Part shown: piece after piece, positions 43,987-57,318 of the stretch
Layout of the letters: every line of letters begins with the position of its first letter
How positions within the stretch are numbered: position 1 is the stretch's first letter
Assembly: GCA_033807695.1 (NCBI GenBank)
Contig: CM066300.1
Location: 3,038,001-3,102,000, forward strand
Origin: Daedaleopsis sinensis
Lineage: Eukaryota; Basidiomycota; Agaricomycetes; Polyporales; Polyporaceae
DNA: 64,000 bases
Direction: 5' to 3'
The notes under the pieces: generated by a model
What the model was told of the DNA's origin: nothing
Database searches by the model: none
Seen by the model: the letters and a program-made list of their open reading frames with translations, nothing else
Translations under genes and position numbers: made by a program

Positions 43987-46900
43987 CTAGCTTCCATCAG
44001 CAGAGTTCTCGAGTTCTAGGCCATGCAACTCGATGAGGTACATATTGTAGTTGCGGTCGGCTGCTTGGGCGACACCACTGGCCCGGCTGAGTTCCACACC
44101 GCATTGGAGATCGAGGATGGCCTTATACTCATCGAAGGTGAACTCTTGCTTCCTTCGGACCATGTCCAACATTTCCTGTAATACTGCATTGGTAAGAGGT
44201 CAAGGGTGGGTTGTAAGTTCCTCACGGGTGGCTTGAGCAGGAACAACGAGTAGTATCTCTTGGCTCGCTCGAATTGGGTGCTCAAGCTGTCGTCCGATAT
44301 AGTCTTGATGTTCTGCTGCAGTGCTAGCATATTCCTCATCATCTTCTTGATACCGAACGTGTTGGCCGCTTGAATGAACCGGGCATTGGAAATGAGCAGA
44401 TGCTGCATCAAATGGCCAATGCCTTCGAATGCGAACCTGGAGATAACGTAAGGTGAACAACCAATTGCTTGGCCGCAATCAAAACAGACTCACTTTCGTT
44501 CCACGTCAGGCAAAGTCGATGTTAGGCATGCATCAGAGTTGCCGAGCTCAGTGTTCAAGTCGATGATATGGGGGTCGGGTTCGCCTGCCTCCCGTTCGAT
44601 CCGGTAGGTGCCCTACCGAGAGAAAACGTCAATTTCCATCCTTACAGAGAGATCAATGGGTATTACATGTCTGAGAGCGAGATCCAAATGGTGGATAACG
44701 CGGCATCTCACGTCGATACGGATAGTATATATGATGAGCTCTGCGAGTTGCACGTAGGTCATATGCAACGCTTGGAAACGCCTAGGATCGTAGTCACTGG
44801 TTAGCAAACGTACCAGTCAACGCCCGAAGAAGACATACATCGCCATAGCGGTCGACAGAGGAAGCTTGAGCTGTTCGTCCGCTTTGAATGGTATCATCGC
44901 TGGGAGATAGGGTGTAGAAGGTGACAAAGCGCTGGCAGGTTCGAGGTGATGAGGCGTGGTTGGTGCTGGAGGGTCATCGGGCGAGGCTTTGAGGGCATTG
45001 AGTTGAGCAGCAAACCATTTCTAACCAATGGCATGAATATCGTCATGAGAAGACAGCTGGCGATATCACACCCACCACGCTGTGATAGAGGCTCGCTAGA
45101 GCAGAGACATTGCGTATTGAAACGACCAGATCATCCTTGCTAACGGCGCCTTCTCCCAGCAGGCTATTCTCAAGATGTGTTTCTTGACGACAGAGCTGTG
45201 CCTTCGCAGCGGTGGTGGGATCCCCCGTGAGCAATTTGAGGAGCTCCGTCAGGCAGGGCCCAAGCTCTGGTTTCTGAGCCCATTGTGCAGCCAATGCGAT
45301 ATATCCGTCTTCTTCTGTCGATGGGATGTCAAACTTGACTGCGACGAGGTGAGAGAACCGATCACTACAGCGTTGGTAGAATTTGCCGATGACGGTCAGT
45401 ATCAGCCGAGAATAATTCTCGCGGTGGAAGGGTGTTGTCCTCAGCATAGCGCAAAGCGAATTGATCAGCGCCATCAGCTGTACGGCCGCTTTGACAAGCG
45501 GTTTGGATGACAGGGCGAGCGATGCCGGGTCCGGTTCGAAGGCATCAGGGCCTAGGTAACGTTGGTTAAATTTATCGTTGCCCAATAATTCGTAGAACAA
45601 CGTACTGGTGACGGTTTGGTGGAACAACGTAGACACCTTGTCCTCCAGCTGCGGTAGATAGACCTTCAACACGAACTCATCCAGTACCGCACTGGAAGCT
45701 CGTGCAGCTTCGAGACCGGATGGCAAGATATCCGATATCCTATCCAGGAAGGCCAGCGTAGGCTGAAACAATACGCTGACATGAAAGGCATTCGGATGAA
45801 CTAGCAATCTGTGGTGCTGGCCAGTGCCCATCAACCGATCGTCGGTCCCTACAGCGGCCAACGTTGCCTGGACAGCGTTCTCTGACCCTTGAACGAGGCC
45901 TGGTACCGTATCCTTGAGGACGCGGGTGAGCTCATCTTCGTGTTGCCGTAGTATCTTCGTTGCGATCTTGGAATCTGTATCCGCGAAGCGAAAGATAGGC
46001 TGTCACTGACGTGAGTGTCATACACGAGGACATCGATAACATTGGACACGGACTTTCCCTTTGTCACGATTGAAGCGACCCTCGCGAAGAATTTCGTTGA
46101 TGGAAGATATTGGGTTGCGGCCTGAGACAGCTCCTTGCTCTTCGTCGGTGATGTAGTCACTCAGCAGTGTGCGAACCTAAACCTGTAGTGAGCACCCACT
46201 ATGCAGTTATGCCTAGCATTACTCACCTCGGCCTGGATCGGCACCCACACCTCCTCAAGAGGAAATAGGGCACCCGGCTTGGTCCCAGACGAATCCTTAT
46301 AATCTCTTCTCTAATTGAACATGTCAGTCAAGACTACCGACGCTACATATATCGTGGGACCTACCGAGCCAATGCGATTGGCGACCTCGTACACAACACG
46401 TAGGCCTTCGCTGACCGCGATGAATTTGGAATATAGCGTCCAGAAGAAGTCCCGGAGGATTTCTTGGTCCAGGACTTTGGTCGACGCCTCCAGCGCTGTC
46501 AGCCGCAAGTTGGTCGCATCCAAGATTGCACGGCGAGCACCAGTCGTCGACCCCTGCAGAGCTGCAGCAACCGCGACGCCAGCTATACCAAGAGCGTTTG
46601 ATGTGATGGCAGATGTAGCAAGCAGTGAGAGGTCAGCCGGACGTCCCCCAGTAGCGCTTGTAGGATCCATGCCAACAACTGAGCTCCGGCGTCCGTATTC
46701 AGCACGTTCTGACACCTCTTCCACAGTGGCCTCAACCAAGGAGTAAATCTCGCTAGGCAACTTCTGCGCCACAATATCCAGACCTGTGCCAAGCTTCCCA
46801 AGGACTGCCAGCGATTCCAGTAACGTCTCAATGTACGCGAATGAGTCCGCCTCCGGATTGCGTGGCGGGTTGTTGGAGGTAGAGGCCAGACTCGAGAGTG

Positions 46901-48712
46901 CATTGGATGACCCTAACGAACCAAATCCTGCGGAACCCGTTCCCGAGAAGCTCTTCCGGAACCCAGTGTCGTTGACGTCGAATGGCGGGTCATTGGGGCG
47001 CACGGAGAAATCGTCAAGATATTTAGTCAGTCGAGTCGACCGACCTGTATGTGATATTGGCGAAGACACAGATAGTGGCCGTTGTTCTGTGTTGATGTTA
47101 TGTTCGAGGTCGTCCGTACTGAGAACTGTGGAATCTTGAATGATACATCACGAACTAGTAGAATGTGGACTCACAGGCCTGTTGATTCGGGGTGTACACA
47201 GTCCACCTAGACTCACACCAGAAGGATTTGAGATATAAATGACTGTGCAGTTCGTCCACAAGAATCTCCCGTAATGTCTATAGGTTGTTATATCAGGGGG
47301 CACGTATTTTTGCACGAAGTCAATGACTCACGGTCTCCTGACCTACGAGATAACTTCGAAGATCTGCCACTGCACCGACCTCGAGCATGTCGGACTTGTT
47401 TATCAGCTTAAGGCTCCGGACGAGGAGAACAGCTGCTTGCAAGAGACGTTTCTCGAGAATGAGACTCTCAAGAGCATCAGGAACCGATTTCAGATGTTCA
47501 CTGAAAGGCGAGATCAACGAGATGCTCTGTTGTGACAACCGGGACTACCCACATTTGATCCAGTATACGCATCATCTCCTCCACCGTCTGGTTTCTGGTC
47601 CATAGTTGTACGAGGTCTGCGCGCTTGCTCCCAAGAGTCTCTTTGGCTTCCTGCAAAGCGTTTCGTGCTTCTTTGATCTGAGTTTGGGTAGCATCCAAAT
47701 GGTTGACTAGGGAGCCGTGGTGAGGAAGCGCTGCATTGAAGGCTTGATAGTGCTCTGAACAAATGAACGTGGGTAGTGAATCAATCGCGGAGAAATGCAA
47801 AGTGAGTCTACGCACTGTCGACAGAGCCTTTCATTGCTCTCGACAACATCTCCTTCGTTCTTCGAAACGAGTCCATGTCTTTTCCGAGGGAAGAACCATC
47901 AAGCAGTTGCAATGCGAGGTCGACTGGATTGAACTACTCCAGTCAATCACCCCTATATATTAAGTTGCCTACCAGCTGCGACTTACATCAGGATCGGTGA
48001 CCACTGCCCATTCATCCCGTATCTCGTCCAGCACAGCTGTAGTGAGCTGCGTGAGCACGATAGGCGGCTCGTAGACGATATCGACAAGCAATCGGTCTGG
48101 GATGTACTCACCGTCAATATCTCCCGCCCTAGCCTTCCCTGTGGTTCTCCTGCCAGGAACCTTCTCCTTAATCTTCTTCTGACGCGCTTTCTGGACCTCT
48201 ATTTCCTTCCGCTTCTGGTCCTCGTACTCAGCATCCATCATGTCGTCGTTGGACATCCCCCTCCTCCGCCCAAAACTTTGGAAAGCCGCCACGGCAGCGA
48301 GAGATGTAGGGGATATTTCCGCTGGCATAGGGGACGCAGGAGTCCGTGACTTTCCGTTCGGTTGTTCAGTGCCGTTCGTCACGATATTACGGGTTCTCGA
48401 AGATTGAGGGCCGTCCGGTATACCAGAGGGTCGTCCGTCGTATGTGTCTCTTGAATCTCGGGTAGCACGGGATTCGGTTGATGAGCGGTCGGGTACGGAC
48501 ACCTCGGACACCTGTCTGCTTCTCAGGCCTGACCGAGTCGGCCTTGTTGGACCTCGAGGCGACCCGGATGTGACAGAACTGCCGCTTGGAGTTGTCGGGC
48601 GAGTCGGTGGGCGGTTGATCTGGAGCGGACGAGTGCTAGCGCCATTCTCGCTTACACTAGGCGAGCGAGTACGTCGAGCAATGTCAGGCGGATAGGGTGG
48701 TATCCGGGACAT
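43987..48712 (-). CDS. SEC8: Exocyst complex component SEC8
   Basis: Fourteen exons on the minus strand: 48712-47987, 47933-47816, 47754-47553, 47500-47332, 47277-47175, 47125-46365, 46310-46227, 46176-46054, 45999-45076, 45020-44839, 44796-44667, 44612-44494, 44436-44226, 44175-43987; 1346 residues. A Ser/Pro-rich disordered N terminus of about 190 residues precedes the Sec8 N domain: FNPVDLALQLLDGSSLGKDMDSFRRTKEML, YQAFNAALPHHGSLVNHLDATQ, ILDQ-IEHLKSVPDALESLILEKRLLQAAVLLVRSLK, VDELHSHLYLKSFW. The helical C domain follows: NRDKGK-PIFRFADTDSK, LTRVLKDTVPGLVQGSENAVQA, YNMYLIELHGLELEN. SEC8 is a core subunit of the octameric exocyst that tethers secretory vesicles at growing hyphal tips. The start at 48712 has a strong context and faces the remodeller gene across a 268-bp shared promoter. 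One intron (44838-44797) is 42 bp. Confidence 0.92.
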
Positions 48713-48980
48713 GAGTAGGGAGCTAGCAGGGGAGAGAATGGAGGTCAGGTCGAGCGAGCACGGTAGGGATGATTGTCGCGACTTGCTATGGACATTGCCT
48801 TTGATGGTAACTCGCAGCCGCAGGCTGAGGGATAGTGGCACGGTGTGGCACGTGCCCGTGATACTGGACTACAGCCACTGGGCTTTCGACGCGTTCTTGC
48901 CTTTGACCACACGCGTCGCAGCGCGTCGCGACCCTCCTATCCTCCTCCACCGCTCTTTGTATCGTGCCACGCGCCACTCT
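48713..48980. promoter_or_regulatory. Short bidirectional promoter between SEC8 and the Mit1-like gene
   Basis: 268 bp between two divergent ATGs. GC-rich, with a GGCACGTGCC palindrome near 48847; no TATA box seen. Confidence 0.5.
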
Positions 48981-51900
48981 ATGTCTGATTCAGATCCTCC
49001 TGACGATGCTAGATCGCTCTTTTCTCCCATTCGCGCAAAAGGTCGAGATCCCTCAATGGACGCGCCTGCTCCAGCCGATACCTCCATGTCTGCGGACGAG
49101 TCTTATTATCCCGGACGTCCGGCGGATACCGCTGGGCCAATCTATGTTCAAGTACCGCACCTCTCTCCCTCCCAGAAATCGAAGTATCGGTCCATAGCGG
49201 AAGACGCGCTTGCTTCAGATGAGGAGTATCCGCACGAGAACGTGGAACGCATTGTCGGAGAAGTCGAGGAGCGGCACGGAACATTTCTCTACGTCCGCTA
49301 TACCGACGGTGTAATACATAAGGTGAGTCGTAGTGCGACGTAACTCTTCAAACTGGCTATGCACGCAAGCTGCGGCGACCTCGAGTTATCCACCCACCAC
49401 TTGAGCACTGACGCCCCGGTACTTGGAAGCTGGTGTTCTGAATGGAGGAGCGGACTCAGCGGAAGACTCCAGATTACTCACTACTTTCTCAGGTTCCCGC
49501 TCGTTCTTTCAGGGTCTCTCATGGGGAAATGGTACAGGAATACGGTGAGTTTGTGGGCAAACGGTTGTTAGTGGTAACACTCAGCCCAATAACCTAGAGG
49601 ACGCCATGGCCATCGACTCTCTTACGCCCTTCGATCCAACGTCAGCAGACGTACATCCTAGCTCTCGTCAAGACGCTCTCATTGTCAGGATCCCCGGTAG
49701 AATGACCCGAACTTCAAGAAGAGTGGCTGATGACTATAGCTCGGACGAGTTGGCACGAGATTATGTGTCTGACCAGTTTTCGGACGCATCCGGCGGTCCC
49801 GCCCAGCGTCGAAGCACCCGAGCAGCAGCAACGAACGCGAACAGGAAGCTGGGACGCGATCTCCCTTTCAGTCCTAAGAAGACCAGGACTAGTAAGTCCG
49901 CCATCGTCGTGCACGGCTCGGACAGCGACAGCGAGATACAAGAGATCACGCTGCCGACGCGCAAGTCTACTAGGGCTCGGAACCTCGTTCGTTCGAACAT
50001 GGATGACGGAGACTTCGAGGATGTGAGCCCTGCAGACGATTCTGATGTCGATGTGAAGGTTGTCAAGAGGAAGAAGCTCGTCCGCGAGAGAGCGTCAAGA
50101 CCAGCGTATGGCAACTTCCGTAAGGTCGACGACCTTCGTGTCGATGACGAGGAATATCAAGATATCGCTCCTCTGGTCGCACATAGAGCTATTTGCGAGA
50201 AATGTCACACGGCGCCCACTCACGAGCAGACGCAACGGAAGAAGGGTAGAAAACGCAAGGCCAAGGACGACGACTTCGAGGACGAGGACAGTAGACTCGA
50301 CAACCTGGGTGGATGGGTTCGTTGGTAGGTTTAACCACGCCTTATCTAAGGGTCTACACTGATAATATGGTAGCTTGAAGTGTCCGGTCACAGCTCACTG
50401 GGGATGTCTTGCCCAGACCCAACGGGATGAAATCCTTCGAGCTGCACATGAGCGTGATAAAGAGGAGTGGCAGACTTCCAACTCTAGTCAGCCTGAACCT
50501 CGCAAACGTGCTGGTCTGAGCCCTTCTCAGACAACCGAATTTATCTGCGGTTCATGCATGAAGGGAGGTATATGCTTGGGCTGTAAGGAAATCGCGCTCA
50601 AGCCCGATCAATTCACCGATCGGAATCATCCCGCTGCGTCTTCAATGGACGCCGCACCAGGACCTACGGTTTCCGCTGCTGAAGCTCAGGTCGACTCGCC
50701 TGAGCTGCTCTTCCGATGCTTCACTTGCAAACGACTCGCGCATTACAATCATCTGCCTGCTCCTGATGGATACGATCCTGACACCCCTGTCACCGAGCTC
50801 GCGAGCTATTATCAACTAGAAACCGGGTGGAAGTGTGCCGATTGTTTTTCGTTTGTCTATCATATTGAACACATCCTCGCTTGGCGTCCCTATCCTGAAG
50901 ATGCCGTGGAACCATCTCGTGCTCCAACCGAGTATCCCAACCACAAGACCATGCTTCCACGCGAGTACCTCATCAAATGGGTAGACCGGAGCTATCGTCG
51001 CGTTCAATGGGTTCCTCATGGCTGGCTTCTCGCTGTAGCTCCCAATAAGTTGCGGAACTATTTACAGGGCGGATCGAAGATCCAACTACTTTCCGAAGCC
51101 GTTCTTCAAGAGCAATTGGCTAATGCACAGGGCGAACCTACGACCTTCGAGCTTGTGCGCGACGAGGTCGATGGTCCGCAGAACCGCAACGATGGAGAAG
51201 CAGGCTCTCAGCCCATCGCAGATCCTGAGGCGGAGAGGAAGATTCCTCCTGCTTGGCGAACTGTCGACCGTGTCCTCGATATCCGCTTCTGGCCTCCTCG
51301 TACAAAGTTGGCGAAGGGAAAGGGCAAGAGGACTCGCGTGGAGAGCGACGACGACGACGACCGCGACGATTTAGACCCCGAACTTGCTAGAGCTCACAAT
51401 ATGGCCCGAGACCGCGGTGAGGAGCCTTCAAGCGACAAGATGGTTACAATCGAGGAGTACGAAGCAGGACTGAGAAGAAAACTGGATATGCGGGATGCTG
51501 GGCAGGTAGCATGGGCATTCTTGAAATGGGATGACCTCGGCTACGATGACGGTCAGTCTTCCCTCATCATGATTGATCTGCACGCTGAAGGCTCATCTCT
51601 CTCGCAGCCTCTTGGGACTCTCCACCACACCGAAGCGAACTCGAGTACACTGCGTACGAGAAGGCCTTCCAGCGATATCTGTTTGCGCGCTCTGTCACAG
51701 TCCCGTCGCGGAACAAGAAGGATCCGCTGCCCAAGAAAGGCCGCAGGTGGCTCGCGACGGAGGGTTTCACCGTCGAGTCGCAACCGGAGCTCGGCCAGGA
51801 CTCTCAGCTAAAGTTAATGCCCTTCCAGGTAACTGGAGTCAACTGGCTGTGCAAGAATTGGCACACCGACCAGAATTGTATTCTCGCCGACGAAATGGGC

Positions 51901-54900
51901 CTGGTAAGCCGGGCTTCTCATCGCTATCTAAGGTCGCCTAACACCTTGTGCTCAGGGTAAGACAGTCCAAGTCGTGACCTTCATCGGTTATCTCGTGAAG
52001 AAGAGCAACTCTTTCCCGGCCTTGGTCGTAGTACCGAATTCAACGATCACCAATTGGGTCCGAGAATTCGAACGCTGGGCACCGGGTCTCCGTGTAGTTC
52101 CATTCTATGGGGAGGCCAAGGCGCGTGAAGTGATCAAGAAGTTTGAGCTCTATCACTCTCATCCAGCACCAGGCACTACAGGCGCCAAATACCACGTTCT
52201 TGTCACAACTTACGAGACAGTCACGAATGCGAAGGAATTCGGACCGGTGTTCAAGAGTACTCCCCGCTGGGAGATGCTCGTAGTAGATGAAGGTCAACGG
52301 CGTAAGTGATAGTACATTTCCGTCAAGGCTGTTGTCTAATCTTGCCCCAGTCAAGAGCGACGCCAGTCTCATCTTCAAGCGGCTAAAAGAGTTGAACAGC
52401 TTCCATCGTCTCATCATGACTGGGGTAAGTACAAGATCCCTACTAACCTCTGACAATCGGACGATGCTCATCGTGATCACCTCAGACGCCGCTGAACAAC
52501 AACATCCGAGAGTTGTTCAATCTCATGAACTTTCTTGATCCCGACAAATGGACAGATCTGGAAGCTTTGTCCAAGCAGTATGAGGAACTCACAGACGAGC
52601 TCGTCCAGGACCTTCACGCTCGACTCAAGCCTTACTTCCTGCGTCGAATCAAGTCGGAAGTCCTGCAATTGCCTCCCAAGGTGGGGAGTTTATTCGTTGC
52701 CTCAGGTCAACGGCATTAACGCGACTTACAGAACGAAGTAATAGTGCCTGTCAGCATGGCTCCCCTTCAAAAGGAGATTTACCGTTCAATTCTCAGTATG
52801 TCTTTATTATTGTATCGTTCTGACAGCATTGATATCATCGGTTTAGGCCAAAACCTCGAGATTTTGCGCAGTCTTGCCGAAGGCAATGCGGCGTCATCGA
52901 AAGGCCACAATGCGATCAAGAAAACGAACATGAACAATATGTTGATGCAGCTACGGAAGTAGGTCGTTGGTGTTCTCCGTTCACTGAGGTCTTCACGTCA
53001 ACGTCCCCTTAGATGTTTGCAACACCCTTACCTCGTCTCCGAAGACATTGAACCGAAAGGACTGGCTCCCCAAGAGACGCATGAACGCCTTGTTGGAGCT
53101 AGTGCTAAGCTACGCATGCTGAAGATATTGCTGCCAAAGTTGCGTGCCCGCGGTCATCGGGTTCTGCTATTCAGTCAGGTTGGGATATAATCTCGCCTTC
53201 CTAAGGGCTCATGGCTCAAATTCTCTCCCAGTTCGTCATTGCGCTCGACATCGTCGAGGATTTCTTGATCGGTGAAGGCATCAAGTATCTCCGACTTGTG
53301 AGCTTGCAGCAAATGGTAGTGATTTTTACCGGACTAAACGACATACAGGACGGCAATACCAAGCAGGCTGAACGGCAAAAGGGGATGGATGAGTTCAACA
53401 AGCCTGACTCTGATGTATTCATATATCTCCTAACCACACGCGCTGGCGGTGTTGGGATCAACCTATGGAGCGCAGATACGGTCATAATCTTCGATCCCGA
53501 CTTCAATCCGCATCAGGCATGTAACACATTTCCAGTATGCAACTCAAGAGAGCTGACACGTCTTGTTACAGGACCTCCAGGTGATACATATCTGCGACAA
53601 ATGTGCCTCCCTATACTCAACGACATCTTAGGCTATCGCGCGTGCACACCGCTATGGTCAGAAGAAGACTGTGCTTGTCTTCAAGCTCATGGTCAAGGAT
53701 TCTGCGGAAGGTACACTAGTCTCAGAACTTCATTAACGGCGCTAATATGTCTTAGAGCGTATCATGCAGACTGGAAAGAAGAAACTGGTATTGGACCATC
53801 TCATTGTGCAGAAGATGGACGACGAAAGTGGCTCCAAGGAGGATGTCAAGTCCATTCTGTTGTTTGGCGCCCAAGCACTGTTCGAAGACAATGAAGAAAG
53901 TGCCGCCCGCGAAGTGCACTGTAAGTCCCCTTCCAAAAGAAACACGCGTCGCAGGCTCTCAAACTTCTACTCAAGATTCAGAGCACGATATCGAACAACT
54001 GATTGAGAAGACGGAAAAGGAGGGGGATCAAGTGGAACCCGAGTCTGGCGCTAGCTCGTTATTCGCATTCGCTAAGGTTTGGTCGGCAGATAAAGAGGGC
54101 CTGGAGGAGTTGCCGGATGAAGCACCAGAGCATGCGGAGGAGGAGGACTCGTGGACCAAGGCACTCGAGCTTATCGCGATTCGAAAAGCTACAGAACAAC
54201 AGAAGGAGGCCACCGGACGAGGTGTGCGACGAAAAGCTGCGGCTGTTTTTCCTCAGGTGATGCTCGTCTGATCTCATATAGTGCTCCTACATATCAGCTG
54301 ACCTATCCGTTACAGCAAAGCCTGCATCTTGGCGATACACCGACCAAAGACAAAAATAAGCAAAAGTCCGCCAATAGGAAGAAGTCCAAGGGCAAGTCCA
54401 CGGGCTCAGATGACTCGGACTTCCATGCACCTTTATCAGAGGCCGGCACAGAATCGGACGGGATCGAGGAGGTGGTGATGGACATGGATGACATCCAGAT
54501 GCTCTCTGTGTCTGGGTACGGCTCGTCCCCGCCGCCTCTAAGTAGGCCTACGCTGAAAGCCAAAGCCAAAGCCAAGCACCAGATCGCCGGCGTGCACGTA
54601 TACGCGTCGGGGAGTCCTCAGCCCGCGCAGATTCCTGCAGGGTTCTGCGGCTTATGCGCGAAGAGCCATGCTCCCGGTCAATGTGTCATGACGGAGAGCC
54701 CCGAGAACCTTGCACATTACAGGCTAATGCTCATGCAGCATGCCGGCGACGAGACAATCGAAGAACGGGTATGACAAATGGCATGATGTAACCGCTATTG
54801 CTCGCTGATTTGCTCCGTTCTCCTAGCGTGCCGCCATCCGAGTCATCGACGAGACATTGCACCGACTAGGGAAGATCCACCTCATCTACGGTCAACCTCT

Positions 54901-55541
54901 CTACCTCGTCGAAGTCCCTACCCAATCGACGCACGCGCAAGTGCCGAAGAGGCTCAAGCTCGCTGCCAACAGCCCGACGGCCCATGCTATCACCGGTGCG
55001 GCAATGCCACACGATATGATCAATGGAGCCCAGCCGGTTGCAGGACCTTCGCGTATTAATGGCACGACTCCGAAGGCATTCTCCGCGCCCCTGTCTACCG
55101 CAGCTCGAACCCAGACTTCGGGAGCAGTCCCACGCAATGCAGCCTCCGCAAATATTGACGCTGTCGCCGGTTCATCCAGACGCCCTCCAGTGCCTCTTGA
55201 CGGGTCGAGTCGCAACCCTCCAGTGAAGAAGGCTAAAGAGGCGGGCGGTAGCACCTCATGCGTTGTCTGTGGGCAAGGGTACCATTTAGTCAAGGACTGC
55301 CCCGCGGTGACTCGTGGACCGTCCAGGTGAGTTTAGCGGTGACACGGTACCGGGTAGCCGACCTTCGTGGGTGCTGAGCTCATTGTGACACTGCAGCATT
55401 GCCGAAGCAATACAACGGCTCTCAAGACACCCTGCACAAGCCCCTGTGGTGGACATCCTGAGGAACATCTTGACCAAAATGCATAGACGCGCGCTAACTG
55501 CCTCCGCTGCAAGCGGTCCTATCGATCTTTCGCAGTCGTAA
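48981..55541 (+). CDS. Mit1/CHD-type SNF2 chromatin remodeller
   Basis: Twenty exons: 48981-49322, 49493-49544, 49598-50324, 50374-51551, 51608-51903, 51956-52301, 52351-52424, 52486-52680, 52732-52795, 52847-52958, 53013-53178, 53232-53297, 53349-53516, 53572-53580, 53632-53710, 53756-53920, 53976-54256, 54316-54768, 54827-55326, 55397-55541; 1805 residues. After an acidic N terminus comes a PHD-like Cys/His region (CEKC, CPVTAHWGC, CGSC, CLGC) and a chromodomain-like part (REYLIKWVDRSYRRVQWVP). ATPase: LMPFQVTGVNWL, LADEMGL-GKTVQ, LVVDEGQR, GTPLNNN, LLFSQ, LTTRAGGVGINL, ARAHRYGQKKTV. Two small C-terminal zinc motifs (CGLCAKSHAPGQC and CVVCGQGYHLVKDC) match the tail of fission-yeast Mit1, the remodelling subunit of SHREC, which positions nucleosomes for heterochromatin silencing. 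One exon is 9 nt and one intron is GC-AG. Orthology to Mit1 is inferred from layout. Confidence 0.88.
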
Positions 55542-56225
55542 CCATACCATACGTCGCACACGCCGTCCATGCGTGTCCGGCATATGGTGGACGGGCCATG
55601 GACGCTGCGATCTATCACCATACATACATTCTCCCGTGCGATGGGAGCCTACTGTACATCTTTTCTACCTAGAACTTGAACAATGATAGACATAGATACT
55701 TGGTGGCATTTCCTGTGGCCATTGCGTGTATAATTCAGACAAGACTCCTGTTCAACTGCTTGTTTGGTATTGTAAACGGCTACGGAGTAATCGTTTGAGC
55801 TGCAGCCATGTGTGCCAACCAAAGGGACTGTCGCAACATTGAAAGGCCAAAAGGTCTTTGCGACAGGATGGTGTAAAAGGCGATCACTTTTCCTGACGGG
55901 AGTTAGACGGACGCCGGTTTGTTCCATGCTTGCGTTGCTCTCTTCCGCTCCTCCATCACTCTCTTCGTCCCGTTCGACGCTGGAGACTGAGTACTGAGCC
56001 CCGATCGTCTATGATTCCGTCAACTGCTTCTGTCACATCCGGGGCTCCTGGAACAGCAGCTACCGCAGCACCCGGTCAGTGGCATCTATTGTGCTGCGGC
56101 AATTGGGAAGCTTATAACCTTCTACAGACTCTGGCACGTGTCACCCTACACCCCCACCATCCAAGGCTCTGAGTCCTACTCCGACTCTAAAGCGCTCTCG
56201 CTCTCCATCCTCCTCGACGACCACC
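55542..56225. other. Intergenic region
   Basis: 684 bp between two + strand genes; no supported gene or RNA. Confidence 0.5.
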
Positions 56226-57318
56226 ATGGAGTCCGACCTCGTTCCTGCACCCCCTATCGACGGCGATGCGATGCTGGAAATATTTGTGCACCCCTCGATC
56301 CGCTTCAACGGCATGCCCATGAACCCAGATTCCCTCTATAGCGACGGTCCGAGGCTCGCGACGTTGGGCAGCAAGATGCTGGAGGCTGCCTACATGAGTA
56401 TCCTTTTCCATCAACACCCATTGAAGAAAGCAGAGGAGCTCGAAGTAAGTCGTCCGATTCTTTGTCGCTGGTTCGCCGAGCATCATCCCCCCACTCTTCT
56501 GCAGGCTGCGTTCAGGGAGCTTCCGACCCGGGTTGAGCAGTGGGTGGATGGTTACAGGTGGAGAGAGAAGGTCCGCTGTTCGCCGGACATTAACTTGCGG
56601 GATCCTAAGGTACGTGGTTACTGTCTTGCAGTGGCGCCACACGACCCCTCATAGGACACCCAGGAGACTCGTCTTATCATGGATGCCTATGTTGGGGCGG
56701 TTTTTGTCGGAGGAGGTTTCCAGGCTGTGATGACGTGGATCGCGGCCCTTGTTGACCCCAGCGCGAAACCGCCGGGTCAACAAGCGCAAGCGCACTACGA
56801 GCCCGAGCAGAAGCGGTCGAGGGTCGAGCCGCATGCCCCGCCTGCGTTCTCGCCGCAGCACCAGTATATGCCCCCGCAGCCCTATGGGATGCCGCCGAAT
56901 ATGCTGCCTGGGGTACCTCCTCCGCCAGCCATCGCCCCACCACCTCTCCCTGGCCCCGTTGGAAATCCCCTCGCTCCTGCGCAGCCGGGTTCGGCGTTTC
57001 TCCCTCTGTTCAACCAGACTGCGCAGCAGCGGAGATTGGATGTCCAATACCCTGCGAAGTTCTCCGGTCCTCCACATGCCGGACGATGGACCGTCCAATG
57101 CGTCGGTATGTGTTTTTTCTTCTTACCCTCTCTTGCGCCACTCACCTGTATGCAGTCAATGGGCTCGAAAAGGGCGCGGGTACCGGTGCTAGCAAGCAGC
57201 TCGCGAAGGAAGAAGCAGCTCGGCAAGCGTATTACAATATGGGATGGGCTCCTCGTAAGCTATAACATACACACAGTTCTTCGTCGAGCTTACTAACGGT
57301 ACGTATGCAGGTGTATGA
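56226..57318 (+). CDS. RNase III-fold protein with dsRNA-binding domain, probably catalytically altered
   Basis: Five exons: 56226-56444, 56505-56609, 56655-57105, 57156-57254, 57311-57318; 293 residues. The start has an ideal CACCATGG context. Residues about 15-145 resemble an RNase III domain: LYSDGPRLATLGSKMLEAAYMSILF, then VEQWVDGYRWREKVRC and TRLIMDAYVGAVFVGGGF. The canonical acidic signature (E-R-L-E-x-L-G-D) reads P-R-L-A-T-L-G-S and the second motif has DA where EA is usual, so metal-dependent cleavage is doubtful. A Pro-rich linker of about 80 residues leads to a dsRBD end (RWTVQC-VNGLEKGAGTGASKQLAKEEAARQAYY). It may bind structured RNA. The last coding exon contributes only two codons and the stop, and is the least certain part. 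Confidence 0.72.

Noticed and set aside
44613..44645. 33-bp intron in SEC8 (GTAAGG to GGTAG)
   Set aside because: Too short. A donor at 44666 gives a 54-bp intron, keeps frame and joins LALRH directly to GTYRIEREAGEPDP.
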